Assembly (NCBI GenBank): GCA_037693485.1
Contig: CM075347.1
Coordinates: 136,308,501 to 136,372,500 of the forward strand
DNA from: Kitagawia praeruptora
Lineage: Eukaryota; Streptophyta; Magnoliopsida; Apiales; Apiaceae
DNA: 64,000 bases
Reading direction: 5' to 3'
In this document: positions 9,645 to 18,930 of the stretch, one piece after another
How the letters are laid out: each line of letters begins with the position of its first letter
Position numbering within the stretch: position 1 is the first letter of the stretch
Notes under the pieces: generated by a model
Seen by the model: only the letters and a program-made list of their open reading frames with translations
Told to the model about the DNA's origin: nothing
The model's database searches: none
Position numbers and translations under genes: made by a program

Positions 9645-9934
9645 TACAAATCAACCTCAAAAGGATTAATCCTTCAAATCTTTCCTTGAGCCACTAATCT
9701 CCATGTCGCCCATGCATTCTTCTACACTGAGGGGAGGTAGTTGCTTAGTCTTTCGCCTCAAGTTGTGTTTGTGCCATTCACTCTTAAAATTGCTCCCTGT
9801 ATTGCTTTGCATCACAGACATATGCATTGCATGTATTTCAATTTCTCTGCTGCTTTACATCTCCCATCGGATCTGCTTTCTTCTAAAAGATTGTATATCT
9901 GTGCAATTTCCCACTCAGTTGGAAGCTATGAAGC

Positions 9935-10862
9935 ATGGGTGCGGGTGCGGGTGCGGGGGTGCGCGATACGGGGATTCGACAATTCGGCAAAATCAAAAAA
10001 ATTGGGATACGAGGGGATACGGGAAAAAATTTAAAAAATAATATATATATTAAATAAAAAGGAAGAGTAGCACTAAAATTAAACCAAATAGTCAAAATGT
10101 CAAATACTTAAGTAAAAATTGTAATTTTTAAGTGATAATAAAAATGTAAATTGTAATAAAAATGCTTTTAAATCACTTAACTAACATATATAAGTGATAA
10201 TAAATGAATATATAACAATATGATTATAATTAAAAAGCAAAAAAAAAAGAAGAAGTTAAAACTCAAAAGTCAAAACGGTATTGTATGTAAGTCGGGGTCT
10301 GGGAACTGGGATACTATAGTTAAAGATGAAGAAGACCACATTAGTATAATTATTATAGTACACAATCACAATATTATATATACACACAATCAATCACTTA
10401 TATATACACACACAATCAAACAATATATATATATATATATATATTATATACACGCAATCACGCATATATATGTATGTGTATACATAGAACTAGAGAAGGA
10501 ATCGATTACTTAAGAAGGTCCATGTGAAGATATGTATTATATACACGGAAGATTCCGGTAGAAGAAGGTCCCGTTTGAAGATTCCGGTAGATGCAGGCCG
10601 TTTTTTAAGGTAAGTGAACTAGGGTTCAAATTGGGGATAACATTAAGTGAGTCCGCATTTTTTTTGTTTTATTTTAAAGTCCATGTGAAATGACCAATTA
10701 TGTCCCTGCCGCACCCCCCATCCGCACCCCATACGCACCCCCATGTATCCCTTGACAGAAAAGCGGGGATACGCCACGTGCCGCACTCCGTGCGCACTCC
10801 CGCGAACCCCCGCGCACCCCCGAAGTGTGGGATACGCGATTCTTCACCTAAGTGAAGAATCT
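9935..10862. mobile_element. GC-rich-ended insertion in the SBDS pseudogene
   Basis: Both ends are rich in GGGTGCG/CGCACCC and GGATACG motifs (9938-10020, and in opposite orientation 10700-10845), with an AT-rich middle containing TA/CA microsatellite runs (about 10370-10480). It separates two SBDS exon blocks. TGAAGCAT on the left and TGAAGAAT on the right could be an imperfect 8-bp duplication, which would suggest hAT, but the ends do not form clear TIRs. A 24-bp near-palindrome (GATTCTTCAC/GTGAAGAATC) marks the right border at about 10838-10861. Superfamily uncertain. Confidence 0.45.
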
Positions 10863-11437
10863 CTGCTACATAAGTTGGAAGTGAGAACCTATAGAAGCCA
10901 CATGATCATCGTAGTGATCCACATTTGTTTCTCCTTCTGCATGCACAGAGATGGCAAGTATTTCCAACCTGCCCTGCAAATTCCTTACCATGGCATCACA
11001 ATCACGGAAAAAACCTGGGTCCACCTCACAAATCTGCAAAGCCATTGGATAATAATTAAAATATAAATATAACTAGGTATAAAGAGTAAAGAGTAACAGT
11101 CAAAGAGTAACACTTTTCAAAAACTGAAAAATTTATAGGAAAGAACAAATATAATACTTACAACAGACAACTGATCTCCAGATTCTTCTTTCAAAAAATG
11201 TTGGATTTCCATTCATTTAGTTTCTCTGAAAAAGAAGAAAAGGCCTAAAGGCCTGTCCTGGCACAGTCAATCGTAATCTCATAGGAGATCGTTTTATAGG
11301 AAAGTTCTTTTGAAGCTCACGAATGACTTCAAGTGCCTGCAGAAAGAACAGATAATGAGCCAAACTATGTTAAAAGTCAACTTTCAGATAGAAACAATTT
11401 GTTAACGATAGTTTCTTATTTAAATGCAGCAACAATA

Positions 11438-11880
11438 CACTAGTACAAAAAGGGCCTATAACGTCGGTCAAATAGGTCTAAAGCGTCGATTTTTTAACGT
11501 AGTATATGTAGTGGACACTATAGGTATAGGCCTATAGCGTCAGTTGAAATGCCGACATTGAATGTCTGCTATGGCATTGGTCAATTAATTTACCGATGCT
11601 AAAAGTCTACTTTTGACGTCAATCATTTAAACAACCGACGCTGAAAGTCTACTTATGGTGTCGATCATTTAAATAACCGACACTAAAAGTCTGTTATAAG
11701 CGTCAGTCATTTAAACAACCGACGCTGAAAGTCTGTTATAAGCATCGGTCATTTAAATAACCAACGTCGAAAATTTCTTATAGGCGTCAGTCATTTAAAC
11801 AACCGACGCTAAAAGTCTGATTAAAGGCGTGGGTCATTTAAACAACCGACGCATAAAGTCAATTTTTAAAAAAAATAAAA
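11438..11880 (+). mobile_element. CACTA (En/Spm) element terminus with subterminal repeats
   Basis: The sequence begins CACTAGTACAAAAAGGGC, a typical CACTA terminus. It continues with at least six subterminal repeats, about 50-60 bp apart, around the motif CATTTAAACAACCGACGCT and its variants, in the manner of transposase-binding arrays. No matching right terminus ending TAGTG with the same inner sequence was found before 12309. The element is therefore truncated, or its other end has drifted beyond recognition. Sequence from 11880 to about 12300, which has three short repeats of GCATCATACATGAAATA at its start, may be its interior. Confidence 0.75.
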
Positions 11881-12308
11881 ATGGCATCATACATGAAATA
11901 TTTCAAATTGCATCATACATGAAATATTTCAAATTGCATCATACATGAAATAAAAATAAGCTATATGTCAAATAAAATTTCTCAAAAAAATTCCAAGAGA
12001 ATCATACATGAAACATATAATAGACTCGACCTACCACCATTAAAATCTTAGTGTTCTATATGTCATAAAGCCTCAATATTATGAAATTACACAAACATGC
12101 ACAAAGATTGCAAAAAAGAAAAGGAGCTAGCATGTAGGGGGAAGCCTACTCTTCAAAGCTATCACCAGTAACATCCTCCTGATTCTGATTGTGTCTGAGA
12201 TGAATTTGCATTTGACTTAAGATCGAGGTCAACCATATCTTCTTGCTTAGCAAAAGATATGTTTCAATTCCAGGTAAGGCTGTAGCAATCTTTCACAATA
12301 GGGCCTGG

Positions 12309-12672
12309 CACTACGCCATAGATGGGCGTCCGCAATGCTTTTCTATTGTAACGCCCACTTTGTGTTACATTAGAGGTACCTTTTTTTACCTACTGCAACA
12401 CAGTTGAGTTTGTGTTACATTACCTATGAAGGTACTGTTGCAGTAGAACGTGTACTGTTGCAATAGATTCGTTGTGTTACAGTAGCAATTAAGCGTTGCA
12501 TTTGCTATTTTTTTAACATTTATAAATATAAAAATGAATTAACATGTGGGTCCCTTAGGCAACATTAGCGGATGAAATGGTTAAAAAGTGTTACCTTAGG
12601 TCTATTGTAACAAAAAAACGTGTCTAATGCAACAGTAGAAGTGCGTTGCGTCTGGGCATCTATGCCGTAGTG
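12309..12672. mobile_element. CACTA-type MITE (364 bp)
   Basis: The ends CACTACGCCATAGATG and CATCTATGCCGTAGTG are inverted with one mismatch, and the flanking TGG at 12306-12308 and 12673-12675 is a 3-bp target duplication. The inside contains repeated variants of GTTGCAGTAG and GTGTTACA. It is non-coding. It lies between two SBDS exon blocks. Confidence 0.88.
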
Positions 12673-13232
12673 TGGATGTATCAGCGCATGTACCAGTTGA
12701 TCAAACAAAGTATCAATATATATACAGACAAAACATCATAAAAATAGCAAATCCACTAGAAACATCAGAATATTCGACACACCTGTTTCTTAGAGCTGTA
12801 ATGCGGATCAACTGCAAAATGAATTCCATGCATTAAACGCTTAATCATGCTGATCGTATAAGGTCGTTGAGTTTCAGGGTTGAAGCACGGTGTTTTCCAT
12901 GACAGTAGTTGCAAATTAAATGTCCCTAAACTGAGTTGATAACTGTGACTCTCGTTTCTTTCCAGCAACTTGTAGCTCGATCACCTTTATCTAAAATTTG
13001 CAAGAGAAAAGCCAGTACCGAACTTAATTATTAACAAGAAAATTATATATTGATATAATATATGGCTTAATGTAATAAACATGAGCTACTACAAACCTCC
13101 AAACAAATTTTTTACTCCTCATTAGCGTTCTCGAAAGCTTTTCTTAAATTGCTTGATTTTGCAAGAACTCCTTTGGACAGGTTAGAATACACAGTATGTG
13201 ATTGCAACACTTCGTCCAGATCTTTCTTTCTC

Positions 13233-13863
13233 TATATGTAGAACAACAGAATTTATGTACAGATCTTTCTCATTGAAAGATGGATTTTTTTCAAAAATAC
13301 CGAAATTGCAAATTTGTTTTTTAAAAATACGTTGCAACGTCATTTGCCATTGATTTTCATATGCGGTATCATTGCAATCTTATTTGCAACTTTTTCCGTA
13401 ATTTTGAAAAAAATATCAAAAAGTATGATATTTTTAATAAATATCCTTGAAAGATTAGCTTTATTATTTGTGAGAAAAAAGTGTAAGTATTGGAGGTTAC
13501 ATGACCACTTGTTACTTTTAAAATATTGTAATTTAGGAAAAAGAAGACTACTTGTTTAACGTAAGCGTGGAGAGGTATATCCAATGTTGATTTAGAAGGA
13601 TATTTTTCATAATTTAAAAAAAAATTGTATATTTATTTTGGATTTAATAAAAAAATATTAAAATACAATGTTATTCTAGTCTTTTAAAAATTTGAAATAT
13701 GAGATTATTCATTCATCGTTGAAAGAAATTATTCAAAATTTGATGGTATTTACTTAAAATTTGTTTGAATTTTAGAAAAAAGTTTGATTTTAATGAGTTT
13801 TCTAATACTTTTTAATATTCAATTAAATTTTGTGAGATTTTAAATATCTTTAGATCAATTAAA
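13233..13863. other. AT-rich region upstream of the SBDS remnant
   Basis: The missing N-terminal SBDS exon would be expected here but is not recognisable. An 81-codon open frame at 13314-13559 shows no motif and is best regarded as chance in AT-rich DNA. Confidence 0.4.
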
Positions 13864-13872
13864 TTTATGTCA

Positions 13873-14636
13873 GGGTGATGGCCCAGAATACCCACAAATT
13901 AAATACACATAACCAAAATACCCACCGTCAATCAGCGCGACCCTAAATATCCACGGGACACGCTACTGGTGCTGGAGCGTCATGGAGACACGCTACTAGC
14001 AAAGGAGTGTCATGGAGACACGCTAATGGTAACGGAGACATAGAGACACGTCATTGCCAGGCGTTTACTGTAACGTGAGATACGCTACTTAAAAATGCGC
14101 ATTTTCAGATACGCATTTGCAAGTAGCGTATCCTCTGTCCTCTTCATTTGCAGAGAAACGAGACACAACTCATGCCGACGACTTCTCTCTTTTTCGTCCT
14201 TCACCCCTTTCCATCGTTTTCCAGTGACATTCTACACATCAATCAAATTGTCTTCCTCTCCTCTACAATCTTATACCAATTTTATTCTATTTGTAATGCC
14301 GAAAATCGAGATCTCACGATTTCTATTCAAAATCGCGATTTCGGTCATCGTTTTTTTATCTATCCGTTCACCTCCCTCCCCTACTTTTTCAGGCATATTC
14401 TACATACCATTGGAATCGATTCTTCATTCTCTACACGTCTATACCAGTTTAATACCATTTTATGTACCAGAATTGAAACCCCTAAATTTCTCCCGTCGCC
14501 GGCAATGGAGTTGCTACAGTGATATAGGATACGCGAGTTGCAAAGGCATATCACGTGGGTAGTGCGGACCAAACTTTTGAAAACAGACATTTTGGGCCAT
14601 GGATACCTCATTTTGAAGTATTTTGGTCATTATCTC
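13873..14636 (+). mobile_element. Hairpin-rich Mutator-like element, copy C (complete, 764 bp)
   Basis: A perfect 9-bp duplication, TTTATGTCA, flanks it at 13864-13872 and 14637-14645. It begins GGGTGATGGCCC and ends ATTTTGGTCATTATCTC, as copy D does. Near the 5' end is a run of about 30-bp units that start GACACGCTACT and vary in the middle (about 13958-14050). GATACGCTACTT at 14079-14090 pairs perfectly with AAGTAGCGTATC at 14121-14132, enclosing a smaller AAATGCGCATTT palindrome. The overlapping open frames at 14095-14562 lie within the element, carry no recognisable domain and are probably not genes. Confidence 0.85.
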
Positions 14637-14645
14637 TTTATGTCA

Positions 14646-15789
14646 TCTCTGTGATCTACAAGATTTTACAAGATTTTTATATGGACAAAATAATTTATTA
14701 GATTTAAAAAAAATTGTCAAAAACAAAATCTTAGGAATAATTTACAAGATTTATATGTGTAAGGATCCGCATATATATTATGCTATAATAGCAAGATAAA
14801 ATTTTAAAAGTTGTTATTTTGTTAAAATCTAAATTTCATAAACCTTTAATTTTTAAATCTATATCTACACAAGCTATTTAAATACAACTGTAACCAGCTG
14901 TAACCCCGTATTTCATAGGAACAACATCTTCAATACACCTCGTTAAATCCGTTTAAATCTACACAAGCTATTTAAATACAGCTGTAACCCCGTATTTCAT
15001 AGGAACAACATCTTCAATACACCTCGTTAAATCCGTTTTTCGCTGTTCTATCGAGCCCAATAATAATTCTCCCACTTCGATAGTTCGATGTGGCTCAACA
15101 AAGTTTTGGCATGTCCAAATTTTCTCAATAATTCTATCTATTTTTTCTCCGATATATATCGTCTAATTTTTTAATTTCTTGTTCTACCCGCATTTCACAA
15201 TCTTTACCTGTCTTTTTTCTTTCTGATTTGGATTAATTATTTGTTATTTTAAGAAGGTCTATCGTTGTTGATTTGATTCACCCGAAATCGGATGTGATGA
15301 ATCGGCTCGTAAATTCATTAATACAGGTATGCAAGTATACTTTACCTGCCTATTCTCTCATTGATTTGGATTAATTATTTGTTATTGTCAGAACGTCTAT
15401 CGTTTTTGGTTTAATTTACCAGAAATTGGATGTGAAGAATTGACTCATAAATTCATTATTACAGGTATGCAAGCATACTTTTCACTTTTCAATTTCTTGA
15501 ATATTGACTTAGAAGACTACGTTAATGATAGTTTATTTTACTGAACTCCGATCTATTGAAAATTTAATTTTTCTTGTATTTTTTAACTTTTCCATTTTTT
15601 TTGTTGATTTGGGTGTAATGTGTAATTATTGCAAGCTACAGGGCCAATTTTGTAAAGTCAGGAACTTCATAGCTGTTTTATATACTATATTATAAATGAC
15701 AAGGGTTGTCTTATATATCTGAAAAAGTTAAGGTTCCGTTTTAAATATAGGTAAAGGCTTGAGGAACCAATGTGTAATTTTGTCAATAT
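14646..15789. other. AT-rich spacer with two local tandem duplications
   Basis: One duplication, with a period of about 94 bp, covers 14863-15036 (unit starting ATCTACACAAGCTATTTAAA, one internal 10-bp difference). A second, more diverged pair covers about 15230-15480 (unit including GTCTATCGTT and ATTCATTAATACAGGTATGC). No gene is recognised. Confidence 0.6.
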
Positions 15790-16365
15790 TTGTCAATTGG
15801 ACAAATCATTAATTTTTCTGACTTGGTACTCGTTAAAATTATTTCTTTGCTTCCAACTGAAACAACTGTGCGTACTAGTGTTTTGTCAAAGACATGGAGG
15901 TTCATCTGCATGTCACTTTTGAGTCTTCGTTTCGATGATTCAAATGGTAATAAATGTGAGTCCATTTCATGAATTCTGTTGATAGATTTTTATTTGTATG
16001 GAAACTGATTTGAAAATTGTGAAAGTTGGTTTGAAATGTGCTTGGGATTATGATTACACATGTATTGATTAGTGAATTTCTGAAGCACTTGAACACAGTG
16101 TGTAAAGTATGAGCGTAGTAGGCCTTCATTTTTAAGGAGGTTCAAATGAACTGCTCCTAGATATATACACAGATGAGTATCTGTAAGTTCTACTACTTAA
16201 ATGGTAAATCTCCGTTGGTGCTCTTAATGATTTTAGTTTCTCGAGGCTAGATTCTTGAATTCTATTATGTTACATTTTCGACCTATGAGTCAATTGAGGA
16301 GTTTTTGCTTAACTGTCCTGTGCTTAAGGATTTAATCATTACGAAGTGTAAATGGCTTAGCGGAT
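15790..16365 (+). pseudogene. F-box/FBD-type pseudogene, forward copy
   Basis: The opening frame encodes an F-box start, with LPTETTVRTSVLSKTWRF near residues 21-38, where plant F-box/LRR/FBD proteins usually have LPTK..V.TSVLSKRWR. The frame ends at 15972, and later parts (to about 16365) continue the homology through shifted frames, including a stretch equivalent to FLLNCPVLEDLII. Such proteins are substrate receptors of SCF ubiquitin ligases. This copy is too broken to act. It carries no hAT insertion, so around 16068-16090 it shows the uninterrupted sequence of the site occupied in the inverted copy. Confidence 0.8.
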
Positions 16366-17570
16366 TTTTGGATCAATATTGAAGAATTTGACACTGATCC
16401 ACAACTAAGTTCATTACATTTAGTGTCACAAACAGTAAGACAACATCCGCTAAGCCATTTACACTTCTTAATAATTAAATCCTCAAGCACCGGACAGTTG
16501 AGCAAAAACTCCTCGACAGACTCATAGCTCGAAAACGTAACATATTAGAATTCAAGAACCTTGAGTCTCGAGAAACTAAAGTCGTTTGAAACATCAACCA
16601 AGATTCTCCATTTGAGTTGTAGAACTTGAGGATTTCCATAAGTGTATTTATCCGGGAGCAGTTCATACGACCCTCCTTGAAAACGAAAGACTAGGCTCAT
16701 ACATTTCACATTGTGTTCAAGTGCTTTACGAATCCACTGATCAACACTAGACCTGTCAAAACAGGTGGGTCGTGTCGTTTCGTGTCGTGTACTTTCGTGT
16801 TTCGTGTACCTGAATGCTAAACCCAAACCCACCCGTTTAGGGTTCGTGTCATTTCGTGTTCGTGTACTTTCGTGTTTGTGTACGTTTCGTGTCGTGTTTC
16901 GTGTTATTTTAATTAATAATAAGAAAAAAAATAAATATATAAATATATTAAAATATTACAATTTTCGATTATATTTTTACAAATATATATTAAAAATGTA
17001 TTTTTACATAGTATTTATATATATTATTATAAATTTATGTATAATCACAAATATAAATGTTAAATGTCTAATAAAAATATTAAAATATCTAATATCTAAT
17101 ACCAACAAAACAAAACAGTTAATTATTTATTTATATTTATTTATTTATTTATTTATTTATTTCGTGTACTTCGTGTCGTGTCGTGTACTTGAAGGGTAAA
17201 CCCAAACCCGACACTAAATCTCGGTCGTGTACTTTCGTGTTCGTGTATTTTCGTGTCGTGTACTAAAAATGCAAATCCATGACACTAAATTTTCGTGTCG
17301 TTTCGTATCGTTTTTTCGTGTCGTGTCGAAAATTGCCGGGTCTAATCAACACAGGTGTGATCAATAATCCCAGTACATTCCAAACCAACGTACACAATTT
17401 CCAAATCAGTTTCCCTCCGCATAAGAAATCTAAGGAAATTCATGAAATGTACTCTACATTTTTTATCATTTGAATCATCGAAGTGAATATTCGAGAGAGA
17501 CATGCAGAGGGTCCTCCATCTCTTCGACAAAACACCAACGCGTACAGCAGTTTTAGTTGGAAGCAGAGAA
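16366..17570 (-). pseudogene. F-box/FBD-type pseudogene, inverted copy with hAT insertion
   Basis: The reverse-strand reading gives VLSKRWRTLCMSLSNIHFDD (17530 downward) and, after the insertion, QWIRKALEHNVKCMSLVFRF and SFSRLKVLEF, typical of plant F-box LRR/FBD proteins. A stop follows LEF, and homology continues as SSYESVEEFLLNCPVLEDLI. A 597-bp hAT element at 16748-17344 splits it. This copy extends about 75 bp further 3' than the forward copy. The two copies face each other tail to tail, with the junction near 16366-16380. Confidence 0.82.
16748..17344. mobile_element. hAT MITE (597 bp)
   Basis: The ends are TAGACCTGTC and CCGGGTCTA, inverted apart from a few mismatches. An exact 8-bp duplication, ATCAACAC, flanks the element at 16740-16747 and 17345-17352, the signature of hAT insertion. 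The subterminal parts are packed with TTTCGTGT/CGTGTCGTGTA repeats and a paired AAACCCAAACCC motif. The centre is AT-rich. No transposase is encoded; the open frame at 16765-17199 reads the repeats and has no domain. Confidence 0.93.
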
Positions 17571-18384
17571 TTTTTTTACCAGTAATGAGCCAGGTATATT
17601 ACTGATTCTATTTACTTTTGAAATCTTTGATGGACTTGACCTTAACCCATTACTAATAAATGATCACTGTTGTAATGTATATGAATTCAACAGAGACTGG
17701 GGATGGTTTGTATCACTGGTAAACCAAGAAACAAAAAACTAGTAGTGGTTGTATTGAAAGGGAACGATAAGTTCAACATATAAATAGTTTTGGGTACAAG
17801 TTAGAAAATGAAGGGGTTTATTCAATTAAGATTTTAACTGGTGAATTTTTAATGATTATAATGATAGATTTTGTGACAAATAATTCATAATTTTATATAA
17901 TTTCGTGGATTTTTTACAAGGCTAAAAGAATATGTAAATTTATCAAAATCTGAACCTTTTATTTGTCAGTTTTAACAAGGTTAACAAAAAATATAATAAG
18001 TTTATTAGAATGAATCCTTTTACAAAAACTAAAAAAAATCAATAATTTTTAAATTTATTTGCAAAAAATCATTTTTCATTGTTTTAAATAAATATATCTT
18101 TTCAAACACCTACCAAGCTTTTTTTAAACATATTTTGATGTTAACATTTTTGAGTGCACTAATGAAACTACTTCATTATCTTAAAAAAAATCAAGAGTGT
18201 TAATCTCATTCAATGATGTTTAAACACACTAATTACAATAGACTTCTATTTGCACCTATAATAATCTATAAAGGCTTCACAAACATTTCAAAGATATAAG
18301 TACTGCTAGATAATAACAAGGGTTAAATTATAAAATGACAACAGCAACTCAAACAGAAGCTCAAATCTGCTCTATTCTATTTAT
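17571..18384. other. AT-rich spacer
   Basis: The first bases may still be F-box flank. The rest is AT-rich with no recognised gene or repeat. ATTAC at 18385-18389 is the left target duplication of the following gypsy element. Confidence 0.4.
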
Positions 18385-18389
18385 ATTAC

Positions 18390-18898
18390 TGATATGGGCT
18401 AAAAATAAGTCCTAGAGACACAATTAATGATGCATTAATTAAACCTAGTTTGGTCAAAATACGAAGCCCATTAATGAGGCCCAAAACCCTAATTAAATAT
18501 TAATTTCGTAATTAATATTGGGGGTTAATTAACAGCTTGGAAATAGGAGTCAAATAAGGATACAATATCTTTATGGTGTAGCCTCCAAGGCACCTAATTA
18601 AAGATGGAAACTGATTCCTACAAGATAAGATCTAGAATATTCTCCAAGGAGGTGACTTGCCCACCAAGTCTCCTAACCCTACTCCGATTCTAAGGCTTCT
18701 CAAGCCTATATAAAGGGTCTGACCCCTCATTCTCAGAACTACGTCTTGGCTTGATTCTCTAACAATACAGAGATACGTAGGCATCTTGTGAGGACAGATT
18801 GAGTCACGAAACACAAGTGCAGCCATTAAAGCTCGAAGCTTCCACAATCCCTAGTAGTTAATACGCAATAAATACACCCTACTTTTTATTCCACAACA
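18390..18898 (+). repeat. 5' LTR of the Tat-like element
   Basis: 509 bp, starting TGATATGGGC and ending CCACAACA. A TATA box, TATATAAA, is at 18707-18714. It is equal in length to the right LTR, with 8 single-base differences counted by eye. Confidence 0.93.
18707..18714 (+). promoter_or_regulatory. TATA box of the Tat-like 5' LTR
   Basis: TATATAAA, conserved at 27622-27629 in the right LTR. It lies about 190 bp before the LTR end, a usual place for the LTR promoter. Confidence 0.6.
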
Positions 18899-18900
18899 TT

Positions 18901-18917
18901 TGGCGCCGTCTGTGGGA
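18901..18917 (+). other. Primer-binding site of the Tat-like element
   Basis: TGGCGCCGTCTGTGGGA begins 2 bp after the LTR. The first nine bases fit the 3' end of plant tRNA-Asp; beyond that the match is poor, so the primer tRNA is not certain. Confidence 0.75.
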
Positions 18918-18930
18918 ACCAAACATCAAC

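Larger units (their letters stand above)
9645..13232 (-). pseudogene. SBDS: SBDS ribosome maturation factor pseudogene
   Basis: Reverse-strand exon-like blocks match plant SBDS in order. 13232-13103 encodes DLDEVLQSHTVYSNLSKGVL. 12980-12770 encodes ELQVAGKKRESQLS, a stop after QFRDI, then ETQRPYTISMIKRLMHG on another frame. 11334-11163 encodes ALEVIRELQKNFPIKRSPMR followed by a frameshift near LLEKLNEW. 11043-10863 encodes CEVDPGFFRDCDAMVRNLQG and VHAEGETNVDHYDDH. 9895-9645 encodes a C2H2-like CNAYV stretch, a frameshift, then RRKTKQLPPLSVEECMGDME. SBDS acts with EFL1 in removing eIF6 from 60S subunits. The N-terminal exon is missing and stops and frameshifts are present, so this copy is dead. 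Introns are partly retained, so it is a duplicated rather than retrocopied gene. A CACTA end, a MITE and a GC-rich insertion lie inside it. Confidence 0.88.

Noticed and set aside
9703..10041. Overlapping open frames of 112 and 97 codons
   Set aside because: They read the antisense of the SBDS C-terminal remnant and run on into the GC-rich transposon end.
14095..14562. 155- and 124-codon overlapping frames
   Set aside because: Both lie inside hairpin MULE copy C, are rich in Ser/Phe, and have no motif.
16765..17199. 144-codon frame
   Set aside because: It translates the subterminal TTTCGTGT repeats and AT-rich centre of the hAT MITE.
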